Shown here: one piece after another, positions 34,659-45,679 of the stretch
Position numbering within the stretch: position 1 is the first letter of the stretch
How the letters are laid out: the number at the start of each line of letters is the position of its first letter
Assembly (NCBI RefSeq): GCF_027580225.2
Contig: NC_073354.2
Span: forward strand, 31,702,001-31,766,000
Direction of reading: 5' to 3'
Origin: Misgurnus anguillicaudatus
Lineage: Eukaryota; Chordata; Actinopteri; Cypriniformes; Cobitidae
Length of the DNA stretch: 64,000 nt
Position numbers and translations under genes: made by a program
The notes under the pieces: generated by a model
Databases searched by the model: none
What the model saw: only the letters and a program-made list of their open reading frames with translations
Told to the model about the DNA's origin: nothing

Positions 34659-34985
34659 ATTCAGTGTATATTCCAATCAAAATGCTGTGCAAGGTTAATT
34701 ATTTTTTGTTTAACTTTATCAGTAACACTTGAATCCGTTAAAAATGATTGATTACTTGTAAGTAATAAATTATTAATTTAATGTTTTATTTTTAATCTAG
34801 TCTCCATATATTCTCTCCAAAAATAGGCTCTTGCACTGTAATGAGGTTCTCTCCAACGTTTGGACGGATTTACTACAGATTAAACTAAAATTTCATTGTG
34901 ACTGCCACTAGGTGGCGAACTCCGACAGTCGTGTCTAAATGTCGTGTACAATAGAAAAGCAGCTGTAGGGACTAGCAGCAGTTGT
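34659..34985 (-). repeat. Repeat R copy 2, inverted relative to 31060-31330
   Basis: On the minus strand it reads AGACACGACTGTCGGAGTTC then GCCACCTAGTGGCAGTC and AATGAAATTTTAGTTTAATC. It then shares TTACTTACAAGTAATCAATC and GTTAAACAAAAAATAATTAA-type words with copy 1. It abuts the hAT element. Confidence 0.65.
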
Positions 34986-34989
34986 ATGG

Positions 34990-35550
34990 AAACCCAGCTA
35001 TTGACATCTTAACACCATGTTGCTCCACATCATCCCATAAAATACTATAAAAAATGCCATTGTCTTCAATATTCAGTTTTTTCCCCCGAGTTCGGTCTCA
35101 TTATAGCGGATGGTAATTCCATATCTTTCACTTGTAATCCATTTATGAGATTCAATCAAGTGTATCTAAAAAACATAATTGCTATCTTTCACTGCACTAA
35201 AACCTATTCAATGTCATAAGTTTTTTTACATGGATTCTAAAGTTTCCCGGGGCTGAATCTGCCCTTGTCCAAACTCATCTAAAAGCTTATAATTTGACTT
35301 CAGATGGGCTCATGTTCCAGAAATGAGTCATGAATTACCTAATAAGATCTGTAGTGGTTCAGCAGTGATGTATTTGTTCATTGGGGAAATAAAAGAAAAG
35401 AAGTAGAAAAGTAGAAGGAATTAACAGAGGAGATATGAAATATTAAACATCATGTGGAGGACCTGAAGAGAAAGAATTGTGAAACTTGAATACAGAGAGA
35501 GAAAAAGTGAAACTTCAGAATTCATTCTTCTTCTGTCCTCTATCAGACTC
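34990..35550. other. Unassigned intergenic sequence
   Basis: No supported structure. The last 20 bases before 35553 may be the decayed head of the SINE that resumes at 36802. Confidence 0.35.
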
Positions 35551-35553
35551 ATT

Positions 35554-36801
35554 GGGCCCTATCTTGCACCCAGCGCAATTGACTTTGTCAGTGACGCATG
35601 TATCATTCGTATTTTGCACCGGCGCACAGCGGGTTTTTCCCTCCACAGACGCACGTCGACAAACTAGGGAATGAACTTGGGCTGTTCTGGGCGGTTCAGC
35701 GCAAAAAAGGAGGCGTGTTCCGGCGCAAACCATCCCTGACGCTATTTTGCAGTTTCAAAAAACGATTGCGCCACTGACCAAAAAAAACTAGTCTAAAGTC
35801 AGTGGCGCGTTGCGTGTGGTTTATTATGCTATTTTAAGGGCGCATGCTTGACCATAATGTATAGCGTGCACAACGCGCACACACTTTGCTTATCTAATAT
35901 ACACAGATGCAACAGTTATTTTTGCAAATCATAAATTGTTACAATAAAAAATATTAACTCATGAAATCATTGTGGTGAGCATTGTGGTGATTATTTATTG
36001 TGTGGCTGCGTTAAAAAATTCTCATGCAAATAACGATTAAAATATTTTCATAAGTCTGTTGTGTGGCTGTATTATGTTTATTTTATGTAAATAATAATTA
36101 AAATGTTTTCATAAGAAACCTTAATGTATATGAACTTGATTTGTAAGTGTACTTTGGGGTTGGACCTTGCTTGCGTTTCTTGGGTCCGATTTCAAAGCCC
36201 CCAAACCCTTTCAGCGGTGAGGGTGGACACAGCAATGTCTTCTGCTGGCGTCAGGTCATGCGGATCCACCTCCCGTTACACGGCGTGCCCGATTTATGTT
36301 GGCAAGCTTGGGATTCCCCCGTCTCCTGACATCATTGTAGCGCTTGGCGCAACGATGGGGATGCCAGCTGATGAGACAATTGTGGCTATTTCCTCTCACG
36401 TCTGTTTAACCTACGCTGATTTGGGCGGGTTTCTCCTATCCCCATACAAAACAACTTCTCTGTCTTTGACTGCTCTTACAAGAACGTGGGTCTCCTCGAC
36501 TGTGAACCGCTCCTGGCGTGTGCCTGGTAAATCCGTCATAATAATAGCAACCCGCCATGAAACTTGCGCCCTTGCGTTTAAAGAAAAAGTTGGATAGTGT
36601 TCTGATTGGTTTATTTGACGTTACGCCCAAACCACACCTATGAATAATGAACTTACTTCAGACCAACCCCTTATTGATTTGCGCCTGGTGCAATAATTAT
36701 TTCTCCCGCCGGGAAAATAGCAACAGCACCCAAGATCCGCCCACAAAGTCACTTGCGCTTTGCGCTTCGCACTTGCGTTTCAGATCGTTAAAATAGGACC
36801 C
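35554..36801 (-). mobile_element. Harbinger-like element M copy 2, with decayed Myb-like gene
   Basis: The ends are GGGCCCTATCTTGCACCCAG and CGTTAAAATAGGACCC, with ATT on both sides (35551-35553 and 36802-36804). Subterminal GTGGCGCGTTGCG and CTTGCGCTTTGCGCTTCGC words match copy 1 in reverse. A Myb/SANT-like coding relic on the minus strand supports PIF/Harbinger membership. No transposase remnant was seen. Confidence 0.7.
36172..36539 (-). pseudogene. Harbinger Myb/SANT-like DNA-binding protein, decayed
   Basis: From an ATG at 36539 the minus strand reads MTDLPGTRQE, RFTVEETHVLVRAVKDREVV and LYGDRRNPPK. Two in-frame stops follow (at expected Glu and Trp positions) before EEIATIVSSAGIP. After a frameshift, KRYNDVRRRGNPKLANINRA appears, and after another DLTPAEDIAVSTLTAE. 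The order (E-E helix, YGDRRNP, EEI, KRYNDVRR) is that of the Myb_DNA-bind_5 type proteins encoded by Harbinger elements and seen in NAIF1 and TSNARE1. It cannot give a working protein. The 157-codon plus-strand frame over it is only its antisense shadow. Confidence 0.75.
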
Positions 36802-36927
36802 ATTGTGTTAGCAGTGCAAAAGGTCATGGGTTTGAACCCAGGGAACACACAATATGAAAAGTGCACCTTGCATTGCACTATAAGGCACTTTGGATAACAG
36901 CGCCTGCCAAATGTGTAAATTTAAATG
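36802..36927 (+). mobile_element. tRNA-derived SINE, plus strand, head split by element M
   Basis: ATTGTGTTAGCAGTGCAAAA then GGTCATGGGTTTGAACCCAG is the B-box half of the tRNA-like head. It is followed by TGCACTATAAGGCACTTTGG and CGCCTGCCAAATGTG, the typical tail. The 5' half of the head appears displaced to the left of 35554 by the Harbinger-like insertion. Confidence 0.7.
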
Positions 36928-37041
36928 CACTGTCAACCCAGACAGGGTGATCACGGGTCAAGACCCTAACATAGACCCTAACCCTATTTGTTGTTTTTAA
37001 TAGATTTGTCTTTCTGTGACAGGTAGTGGTTGGTATGGACA

Positions 37042-37257
37042 GACTGATCTCACAAGAATTTGTAAGTATTTTATGAGTTGGCCAATTCGCAAGTGAATCG
37101 TACAAAAACATACGATTATAATTAAAAACAACAACAAACCCCACCCTTAACCCGAACCTCACAGGGGCAAAAGCAAATCGTACAAAAATGTATGAATGTG
37201 CTCGTACGAATGTATACAAATTAGCCACTTATAAAAATTGCAATTAGATAGCGTTGG
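37042..37257 (+). mobile_element. Foldback element Z5 (GATCTCAC end)
   Basis: It begins AGACTGATCTCACAAGAATT and ends AATTAGATAGCGTTGGTGG. The arms carry TCGTACAAAAACATACGATT and the centre CCCACCCTTAACCCGAACC. It is the counterpart of 8201-8441 on the other strand. Confidence 0.65.
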
Positions 37258-38005
37258 TGGAAGTCAGATTATCTCAAAATGCATCAAATTCATTGATTCA
37301 TGTGTCAAACCAAATACACAGAAGTCTCACTAAACGTAATAAAATCTGGCCCACTGTGAAATTTCTGTTTCCTTTTTTTATATAAAAAATATATATAATT
37401 GAAGTTCAGAATCTTTCAATCGGTATACTTTGAAAATGAATCTTCAGATGTCCTCATCTAGCAATGGTTTGCTTCTGTGAAGTTAGTCCCACAGTACTGA
37501 TGAATAAATGAAACTGTACTGATCAAAAATGTTTGGAGATACTTTGAAAATGGCAGGCTTTGCGACGTCACCTCTGTGTGCGACAGCTGAAAATGAGCTC
37601 AGATGAGACCAGTGTGCAGACGCTTTTAGTTTTCAGAGAGAAATTATGATTTCTGATGTATCGTCTAATATGCTGACCTCCATTTTCACAGATGTTGTGA
37701 TGTTCATGTGCATGGTTACAGTTTTTATGTTATAATAATTTCTGTTCATTGGGCTTCATTCAAGAATTGCCGTCTAAATATTATTGACGTGCATATTATC
37801 ATCATAATTTGATTAATAAGTAGAATTAGCTATGACCATCGCAAAGAATTTTAATTCCTAAAATTTGAATGTAAAGTCTTGTGATTCAGAGGTGGGCTTG
37901 TCAGATTTTGCAGTCGGGCGCAGTTGCTCTCCAACGACTGCGTTGACGAAAAGCACAATGGAAAAAGACCATAGACTGTAAAAAAATGAACGTAGTGTCT
38001 GTGAC
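37258..38005. other. Unassigned intergenic sequence
   Basis: No supported structure seen. Confidence 0.35.
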
Positions 38006-38756
38006 GTTAACTTATTCCCACCAGCCTTTTTTTTAAACGTTGCCAGCATTTTTTGTGATTTTCACAAAATGCCTTCCAGGAATTTTCTTCTAAAAATAAA
38101 CATAAAAATATATCAAATAAAATAGCAGACCTTCTGCTTTTAGGCAAGGCAAGGCAAGGCAAGTTTATTTGTATAGCACATTTCATACACAGAGGTCATT
38201 CAAAGTGCTTTACATAGAAATGAGAAAACAATATATAAACGAGAAAAAAGAAAATGTAAAAATAATAGATACACAATAAAATCACAATAAAAACAAAGAT
38301 ACATAATAACAATTAAAGAAAATAAATGTGATTTTAATAAAAACACTTTAAAAAGGTAAAAAGAATAAAACAGAAGTAAAAGTATTGTTTTAAACAAACA
38401 ATAAACAAACAAACAAAATGGGGATTTTTTTATCTTATATGTTTTTCTCTGCTTATAAACTCTTAAATATGGGAATTTTTCTTAAAAAATTCACATTTTT
38501 TAGAAAAAGCTGAAATAATAGCATTTTTGTGAAGGAATTCTGATAGAGATCAGATTCAGAATGACTATCAAAACATACACGGAGAGTAAAATTAATAAAT
38601 ATTTTTTTGCTTCAGTTTTTCATAAATTGGGCAAGTCATCTAGTGGATAATCGCGGTATTACAGATAACCATAAAAACTCATCAGGAACATGTTTTGTTC
38701 ATGCAAATGTTTTCTCTTATTGATGAGATAATTCATCAATGGCGGGAACGAGTTAA
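38006..38756. mobile_element. TTAA-type element S copy 2
   Basis: Left TTAACTTATTCCCACCAGCC and right ATGGCGGGAACGAGTTAA are imperfect inverted ends with TTAA at both edges. GAAGGAATTCTGATAGAGAT, AGTCATCTAGTGGATAATCG and GTTTTCTCTTATTGATGAGA match copy 1 at 16066-16480. A LINE/SINE tail is inserted at about 38141. Confidence 0.65.
38141..38225 (-). repeat. L2-type retroposon tail with (AAGGC)n
   Basis: AGGCAAGGCAAGGCAAGGCA precedes AGTTTATTTGTATAGCACAT then TTCAAAGTGCTTTACATAG. On the minus strand this is the GTAAAGCACTTTGAA...GTGCTATACAAATAAACTT tail of L2-like retroposons, ending in a CCTTG pentamer repeat. The A-rich sequence to 38420 is probably its body. Confidence 0.65.
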
Positions 38757-40188
38757 TTATAACAACTCCAGTTTTTATATTTTTTATACTTTTTATTGAC
38801 TTATGACATTTATATATTAAATAATGAATAATGAAATAAACAATAAACTTTTGTTTTGGTGCTTTATATTTCACACAACAGAAAAGAATTTGTGTTAGGC
38901 GTACCTAGACTAAATTTAAGTTGATGCGAATTTCATCTCAAACAAACCTTTTGACTTTGTCAGCTTTGATGTTAGTGGGTGTGGTTTCAGCGCCTGTTTC
39001 CAGCGTTGAAAGAAGAGAATGCTGCTAATTTTTCCCAGATTTTGATAATTTATTTTATGTACTTGGTGTTTTTTTATCATTCGAATTTGGCTGGGTGGTT
39101 AATAACACATTTTTTCATTTATTTATTATCACGTTACGCAGACTTTAAATTTTGAATCTCTGATTTATTGAGATTTTAGGCTTATAAACACAAATCACAC
39201 AATTCATATTTTGCTTTTTCGTCAGAATTCAATGAGGAAAATAGTTTTTTAGAATTAGACGTAAAGGCTACATGTGTTTACAAATGCAATTTAAAGCTTT
39301 TACATGAAACTTGCTTTACTTGCCTTGACTATGATAATGTGTAATGGCTTCCTAAATATTCTGCACCATCCTCCATAGCTGAAAGTATTCAATGAGAAAT
39401 AGGACATTGAGACCATAAAATAATTTTATGTAGTTGAGTCCCTTTAAAGAAAAGCCTGAAGTGTTTCCATCTGTTTTAACAAAGTGCCATAAAACACTGC
39501 GGCTCTTAAACACTTTATCTTCCTCTCTCAACATTAAATGGACTTTGTGCTCTCATTTGACCCTGCGACAAAATTATCTGCTGCCATTTTAAGATGATGA
39601 ATTTTTTAGATGCAAGAATCGAGACATCCGCTGAAACTGCGTCACATAAGATCATACATACTGGCTTGCATTGAATACATGAATACAGTGAGACCTTGAG
39701 CTTCTCGCTAAGGATAAACCATGCTGTAGTCATTCATGACAATATGACTATAATCAGAAGAAGTGTGAGTGTGTTTGTGGCAGGATGAGGGATTTGTCCA
39801 TTAATATTTAACCATTGTATATCCGTACAGGGATGTTATATTAAAGCATTAAATCGCAGCCCACGCTGAAAGAAAAACAAGAAGCAGTTTGGCTATACAG
39901 TAGATGACCAAACAATTTATCACTGAAAGTGACCATCATAATGCTGGTGAGCTACATCAACTTATATTTAAGTAATAAAATCTAAGTGCTTCTAGTCACA
40001 ACATTTTATTATTAATAGACAACCACTGGCAAAACAACCTTGTCACAACCTTTCATTGACCAACTTTAATAACTTTTGTTGATTTTATATTGAGTTAATG
40101 ATGTTTCTGTCATGTGGCGAGAAATTTATGATAGGATCTGCATATGATAGGGCTCCTTTTGAAAGAGGAATTTTAAAGGTTTTTATTT
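38757..40188. other. Unassigned intergenic sequence
   Basis: No gene or repeat boundary recognised. Confidence 0.35.
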
Positions 40189-40408
40189 AATAAACACTCT
40201 ATAATGCTTGTTTGTTTCAACATACGGTTGGGTAAAATATGGATAAACCTAATCATTATTTTAAAATAACCTAACCTCATTGTCCTTATTTGACCCAACC
40301 TTGGGTTAAAACAAACCAGCATTTTGGGTCGAGACAAGTCATGTTCATTTAAACCTAGTGGTTAGGCTTGTCCATATTTTTCCCAAACATGAGCATTTTT
40401 TAGAGTAA
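40189..40408. mobile_element. Family I MITE, copy 4
   Basis: It begins AACACTCTATAATGCTTG and ends AACATGAGCATTTTTTAGAGT. Internal words are GGTTGGGTAAAATATGGATA and TTGACCCAACCTTGGGTTAA. TAGAGTAA and CTCTATAA mark the approximate ends. Confidence 0.65.
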
Positions 40409-40532
40409 ACAAATTCACAACAGAAATTTATTGACAGTACACGTCACCCTTCAATGTCTGTTTTAGTTAAGGTTTGTAGCACATACAGGTCATCAGATTT
40501 GATTAAAAATTACTGTCATGTTATTACTGTCA

Positions 40533-41857
40533 AGACAGACAGACGGACAGATAGACAATAGATTGACCTATGAATAGAATGATGGACGGATGGATGGACG
40601 GACGGATGGACAGATAGATAGACAGATAGACTATAGATTGACGATCGATAGATTGACTATGGATGGATGGATGGACAGAAAGATGGATTGACAATGGATA
40701 GATGGATGGATGGACAGAAAGACGTATTGACGATGGATGGATGGATGGACAGAAAGACGGATTGACGATGGATGGATGGATGGACAGAAAGACGGATTGA
40801 CGATGGATGGATGGATGGATGGATGGATGGATGGACAGAAAGACGGATTGACGATGGATGGATGGATGTACAGAAAGATGGATTGACGATGGATAGATGG
40901 ATGGATGGACAGAAAGACGGATTGATGATGGATGGATGGATGGATGGACAGAAAGACGGATTGACCATGGATGGATGGATGGACAGATAGACGGATTGAC
41001 CATGGATGGATGGATGGACAGAAAGATGGATTGACGATGGATGGATGGATGAACAGAAAGACAGATTGACGATGGATGGATGGATGGATGGATGGACAGA
41101 TGGATGGATGGACAGATAGACGGATTGACCATGGATGGATGGATGGACAGAAAGACGGATTGACGATGAATGGATGGATGGACAGAATGGCGGATTGACG
41201 ATGGATGGATGGATGGACAGAAAGACGGATTGACGATGGATGGATGGATGGATGGATGGACAGAAAGACGGATTGACGATGGATGGATGGATGGATGGAT
41301 GGATGGATGGACAGAAAGACAGATTGACGATGGATGGATGGATGGACAGAAAGACGGATTGACGATGGATGGATGGATCGACAGATAGACGGATTGACCA
41401 TGGATGGATGGATGGACAGAAAGATGGATTGACGATGGATGGATGGATGAACAGAAAGACAGATTGACGATGGATGGATGGATGGATGGATGGATGGATG
41501 GATGGATGGATGGATGGATGGATGGACAGAAAGACGGATTGACGATGGATGGATGGATGGAGAGAAAGACGGATTGACGATGGATGGATGGATGGATGGA
41601 TGGATGGATGGATGGATGGATGGACAGAAAGACGGATTGACGATGGATGGATGGATGGATGGATGGATGGACAGAAAGACAGATTGACGATGGATGGATG
41701 GATGGATGGATGGATGGATGGATGGATGGATGGATGGACAGAAAGACGGATTGACGATGGGTGGATGGATGGAGAGAAAGACGGATTGACGATGGATGGA
41801 TGGATGGACAGAAAGACGGATTGACGGATGGACGGAAGGATGGACGGTCTCTGAACA
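40533..41857. repeat. Minisatellite, GGAT-expanded 31- to 60-bp units, about 1.3 kb
   Basis: A core GACAGAAAGACGGATTGAC alternates with variable GATG/GGAT tetranucleotide runs, most often giving a 35-bp unit. Variants carry GACAGATAGACGG or ATTGACCATGG. Because the units lack stop trinucleotides on the minus strand, all three minus frames stay open for over 400 codons (His-Pro-Ser-Ile repeats). These are not genes. Confidence 0.95.
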
Positions 41858-43645
41858 TCCAATCTTAATCTGTATTCCAGTGAGGAGCTGTTTAGACCTG
41901 GATTTCTCATCATGTCTTATATGCGAGATGAGGGAGATCCCGTTGTCCTGCATCTCAGATTTACTGCTGCAGAGAGCCTGTTAGAGGAGCTGAACGTGAG
42001 ACGTAAAGGAGACTGGGGTCTAAACGTGTTTCAATGGGATAACAAAGGCTTAAAGTCAAGTAGTAAGTGATTTACAGTAATCCAACTGTGGTGTCATCAT
42101 GACATGAACACTTACATCAGTCACTTACAACAAGACTTAAAGAAACTGCAAAGCATAAACAAACAGGATTAATGGCTTTTTCATTATGATTTGAAAGATC
42201 AAAAAAACTTATAGTCACAGTTTTGCAAAATGTGTGTTACGATATATGTGCAATGTAAAATAAAAGTTGTAAACGGTCCCTTTAAGAATCCCTGGAGTTG
42301 AGATTAGAATAAATACCGGTCAGGTTTAAATCCTTGGATAGTCTGAACTCTTTCACATCCTGGTTTTAATCTGTCTCATTCCAGATAATTCTCTAAACTC
42401 ATTCAATCTTCCATTGATTTGTGAAGAAGGTTAATAGGATAGCCATCTTATTAAAGAACCCTTTATTGCTTTTTTGTACTCATTTACTGGAGGTACACGG
42501 TGACCTAGACAAGGCATTTTAGATGACTGGTGCCATAGTTCCCTTAAATTAGTCTCCTAACTTCATACAGCTTTGATAAGAAGCAAATGGATTGTGGTGA
42601 GTGTGTGCCATCTGGTGACCAGTGTGAAAACTGCATATATAATTCACAAACTTTGCACTCATTGTTTTATCCTTGAAGGAAAGTTTGTTAAATTATATAA
42701 AATTTGTATAGCCAGAAAAAAAAACATATTAATAAAAATGTTAAGCTTAACTGCATTTCTGTCCTATCCAATTTGGAAACAGCGAGTATGTGGCCATGTG
42801 AAAGCTTTGCAAAAAGGGCTTTGATGTGTTAAATAAATGAAGGAGGAGTTAAAAATCTTGCAAGCAAAGCACTTTATCATTTCACCTTGTATTAGTATTT
42901 TATATAGACATCATAAATACTAAAAGTTTTATACAAGGAGTGAATAAAAACATTTTAAGCTAATAATAACCATATCCACAGCCATTCATTTTTCCATTAA
43001 TTCATTGTCATCATCCGTTGTTTTTTTCACAGCGATTTTGTTTTCGCCACTTTCCGGTGTAGATTAAGATTAAAAATTTATGCTCAGTTCATAAGACATT
43101 AGGTATAACTTTAGAACATGATTTAAGATCTGGTTCTTCACGATCATTACATGAAATTGTACAAGACTTAATTTCTGACTTTGAATCAAAGAGCTTCCAG
43201 TCATTTTAAAATACACGCTGTGTTCCTGTGGTGAGAAATCGAGCTCCCGGAGCTAGAAAGAGATTTTACAAGCACAACTGAGATCACATATTGAACTCGC
43301 ATTTTGTATTCAACCTCTGTTTAATGTGTTGTTAGTAAAATTAAAAGTCAGATCCTCCCCACATCGTCAAGCCTAAAATGAAATACACACTGCATACCGA
43401 CAAGAAGATTTTATGTTTTCACAGTTTAGAACTATACATTTAATTATGAGTTTTGTCTCAGATGTGTCTCCTAACATTTCTAAGGAGAAATAAAAAACTA
43501 TAATGTTTTGAAAATGTATGTGGTTAATCCAAAGTTCTATATGTGTGTTCTCCATTTTATGTTATTGTTATCTCTTGTTATTTTCTTGTGCCTTACGTGA
43601 AAACATGTTTTCGTTTTATCTCACAGACTTAAAAACAGAAGTATG
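41858..43645. other. Unassigned intergenic sequence
   Basis: No credible gene, terminus pair or tandem repeat seen. Confidence 0.35.
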
Positions 43646-43718
43646 AGAGGAGAATATAGGGATGCACTGATTTTCTGTGCTTATACCCATATTCGATTAC
43701 TTAGAATCTTGATACAGA

Positions 43719-44266
43719 TATACACTCACCTAAAGGATTATTAGGAACACCTGTTCAATTTCTCATTAATGCAATGGTGCAATGGTGTGGGGGATGTTTT
43801 CTTGGCACACTTTAGGCCCCTTTGTGCCAATTGGGCATCGTTTAAATGCCACCTGAGCATTGTTTCTGACCATGTTCATCCCTTTATGACCACCATGTAC
43901 CCATCCTCTGATGGCTACTTCCTGCAGAATAATGCACCATGTCACAAAGCTCAAATAATTTCAAATTGGTTTCTTGAACATGACAATGAGTTCACTGTAC
44001 TAAAATGGCCCCCACAGTCACCAGATCTCAACCCAATAGAGCATCTTTGGGATGTGGTGGAATAGGAGCTTTTTGCCTTGGATGTGCATCCCACAAATCT
44101 CCATCAACTGCAAGATGCTATCCTATCAATATGGGCCAACATTTCTAAAGATTGTTTTCAGCACCTTGTTGAATCAATGCCACGTAGAATTAAAGCAGTT
44201 TTGGCGAAAGGGGATCAAACACAGTATTAGTATGGTGTTCCTAATAATCCTTTAGGTGAGTGTATA
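43719..44266 (+). mobile_element. Tc1-like transposon, internally deleted
   Basis: Perfect 33-bp inverted ends, including the TATA at the edges: 43719-43751 (TATACACTCACCTAAAGG...) and 44234-44266 (...CCTTTAGGTGAGTGTATA). Total 548 bp, against roughly 1.2 kb for intact relatives. The 5' UTR and N-terminal two-thirds of the transposase gene are deleted at about 43775. TA flanks fit Tc1/mariner. Confidence 0.9.
43776..44230 (+). pseudogene. Tc1 transposase, C-terminal third, defective
   Basis: The frame encodes GDVFLAHFRPL..., LQNNAPCHKAQII and WPPQSPDLNPIEHLWDVVE, the C-terminal catalytic half of a DD34E Tc1 transposase. The second catalytic aspartate (normally DNAPCHK) is Asn here. The catalytic Glu in PIEHLWD is present. 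A TAG stop follows DVVE where related proteins continue. The N-terminal paired-like DNA-binding region and first catalytic Asp are deleted. It may still be recognised in trans through its intact ends. Confidence 0.9.
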
Positions 44267-44440
44267 TTGATAGGTTTATTTATTGCTCATTGTTTTAAAT
44301 CATTATGATTAAAGAATCAATTTTTGATTGGCAGGATATACAGCAATCTGCCCTAATAATCGTCTAGCTGTTATTAAACAATCGATGGGTGACAGATAGG
44401 AAAATTTGCTTTTATATGCCGATACCGATTATTATCCCCT

Positions 44441-44945
44441 ATATCAGTTCATTCGTAGTAGGATATGTATACTCAGGGATACAAGACCTCTGGACTCAGA
44501 GAAAAACTTTCCTTTAATCTTTAGCATACATCAGAAGCAAATATCTAAAGTCTGTTTAATGAAGCTTAAAACACTTTGCCTATTATATGATGTAATGAGG
44601 CATTTAAAAGAAAAATGAATATAAGTCATATGTTAAGCAATGAGCGCAGTTTTTGGCTCCTTGCATAAATGCACCCAAGTTTAGAGTTTGCTTGAGTGTG
44701 ACGTGATTCATTTAGTTCTCTACTACTTATAGCTTATGCACTAATTACTCATTTAGCTGAAACCTTTAGCCAAAGTAACCCGCAGTACTCTTAATATAGC
44801 AATCTGTGTTAAAGGCCTTAATGCTGGTAGTTAATGAGGCATTTGTGCAGGATTTGAACTTACAACCTTTTAAGTTCTTTAGATAATAATTACCTTTTAT
44901 TAGCAACCTCAGAAGTGCAAGTTAAAAGAATGAATAAAACAGTAA
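44441..44945. other. Unassigned intergenic sequence
   Basis: No supported structure seen. Confidence 0.35.
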
Positions 44946-45000
44946 CACCCATTAAAAATGCTGGTTAGAAAGGGCCAAACCCAACATGTTGGGTTAAATT
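44946..45000. repeat. Family I terminal fragment
   Basis: CATTAAAAATGCTGGTTAGA then CCAAACCCAACATGTTGGGT matches a family I end. Confidence 0.55.
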
Positions 45001-45679
45001 ATGATAGATGTAACCAAAAGAAGTTATGGTAGAGTATAAGCGCACATTGGTGGTACCCATTGACTTCCATAGTATTTGTTTATCCTACTATGGAACATAA
45101 TGGGTACCGTCAACTGTGTCCTTACCATCATTCAGCAAAATATCATCTTTTGTGTTTAAAAGAATAACGAAACTTATATAACGCAAGCACCATTATTACC
45201 ACTAGATGGCAGCAAATTCTTACACATTGTGTGTCGTGTGCAAAGTCAATCCTGACACAGTATTTGTAAGCGTTATTTAAATTTACTTCTGAAAACATTT
45301 ATTATAGATCAATGCAGTTGGATAGTGGTTTCACTGACATGCCAGAATCCATAGCTCTTCCATTAAAAGGAGTGAAATATTGAAAACATTAAGTTTGATT
45401 TGATTAACTCATAACATCACATGCTTTATCAGACCTGTTTAACAAGGAATGTATTGACTCATGACTCATTTAAACACTTTTGAGTCCTATTTGCCACATT
45501 GAGCCTTGCCAAAATAAAAGCTTATATATTGCTTGTCTTATGTTGTCTAAAACTTACATCAGCTCACAGATTACAGTTAAAGCTTTTATGTTTTTAAGCT
45601 TTTTTATGAAGTTTCACTGTGTGTCATCTTAAAAAATCATAGTTTAAAAACAGGAAAAATTTGGAGAAACAGGCAGGAT
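45001..45679. other. Unassigned intergenic sequence
   Basis: No supported structure seen. Confidence 0.35.

Larger units (their letters stand above)
43650..44440. mobile_element. hAT-like repeat (GGGATGCACTGAT / GCCGATACCGATTA), host of Tc1
   Basis: AGGGATGCACTGATTTTCTG on the left and GCCGATACCGATTATTATCC on the right resemble the two sides of a common GGGATGCACCGATA fish repeat. The Tc1 element sits between them. Boundaries approximate. Confidence 0.4.

Noticed and set aside
36124..36597. 157-codon plus-strand ORF
   Set aside because: It is antisense to the Myb-like relic on the minus strand, whose peptide order matches a known family. The plus frame is a shadow.
15091..36927. tRNA genes suggested by A- and B-box motifs
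   Set aside because: The stems are not complementary and each is followed by the same SINE tail, so they are tRNA-derived retroposons.
40533..41857. CRISPR-like alternation of a fixed core and variable spacers
   Set aside because: The spacers are only GGAT/GATG runs of different length, and the context is a vertebrate genome. It is a minisatellite.
40530..41953. Three overlapping minus-strand open frames of 418-442 codons (His-Pro-Ser-Ile repeats) and several plus-strand Met-Asp-Gly-Trp frames
   Set aside because: They arise from a minisatellite whose units lack stop trinucleotides. All three minus frames are open at once, which coding sequence does not do, and there is no domain or splice signal.
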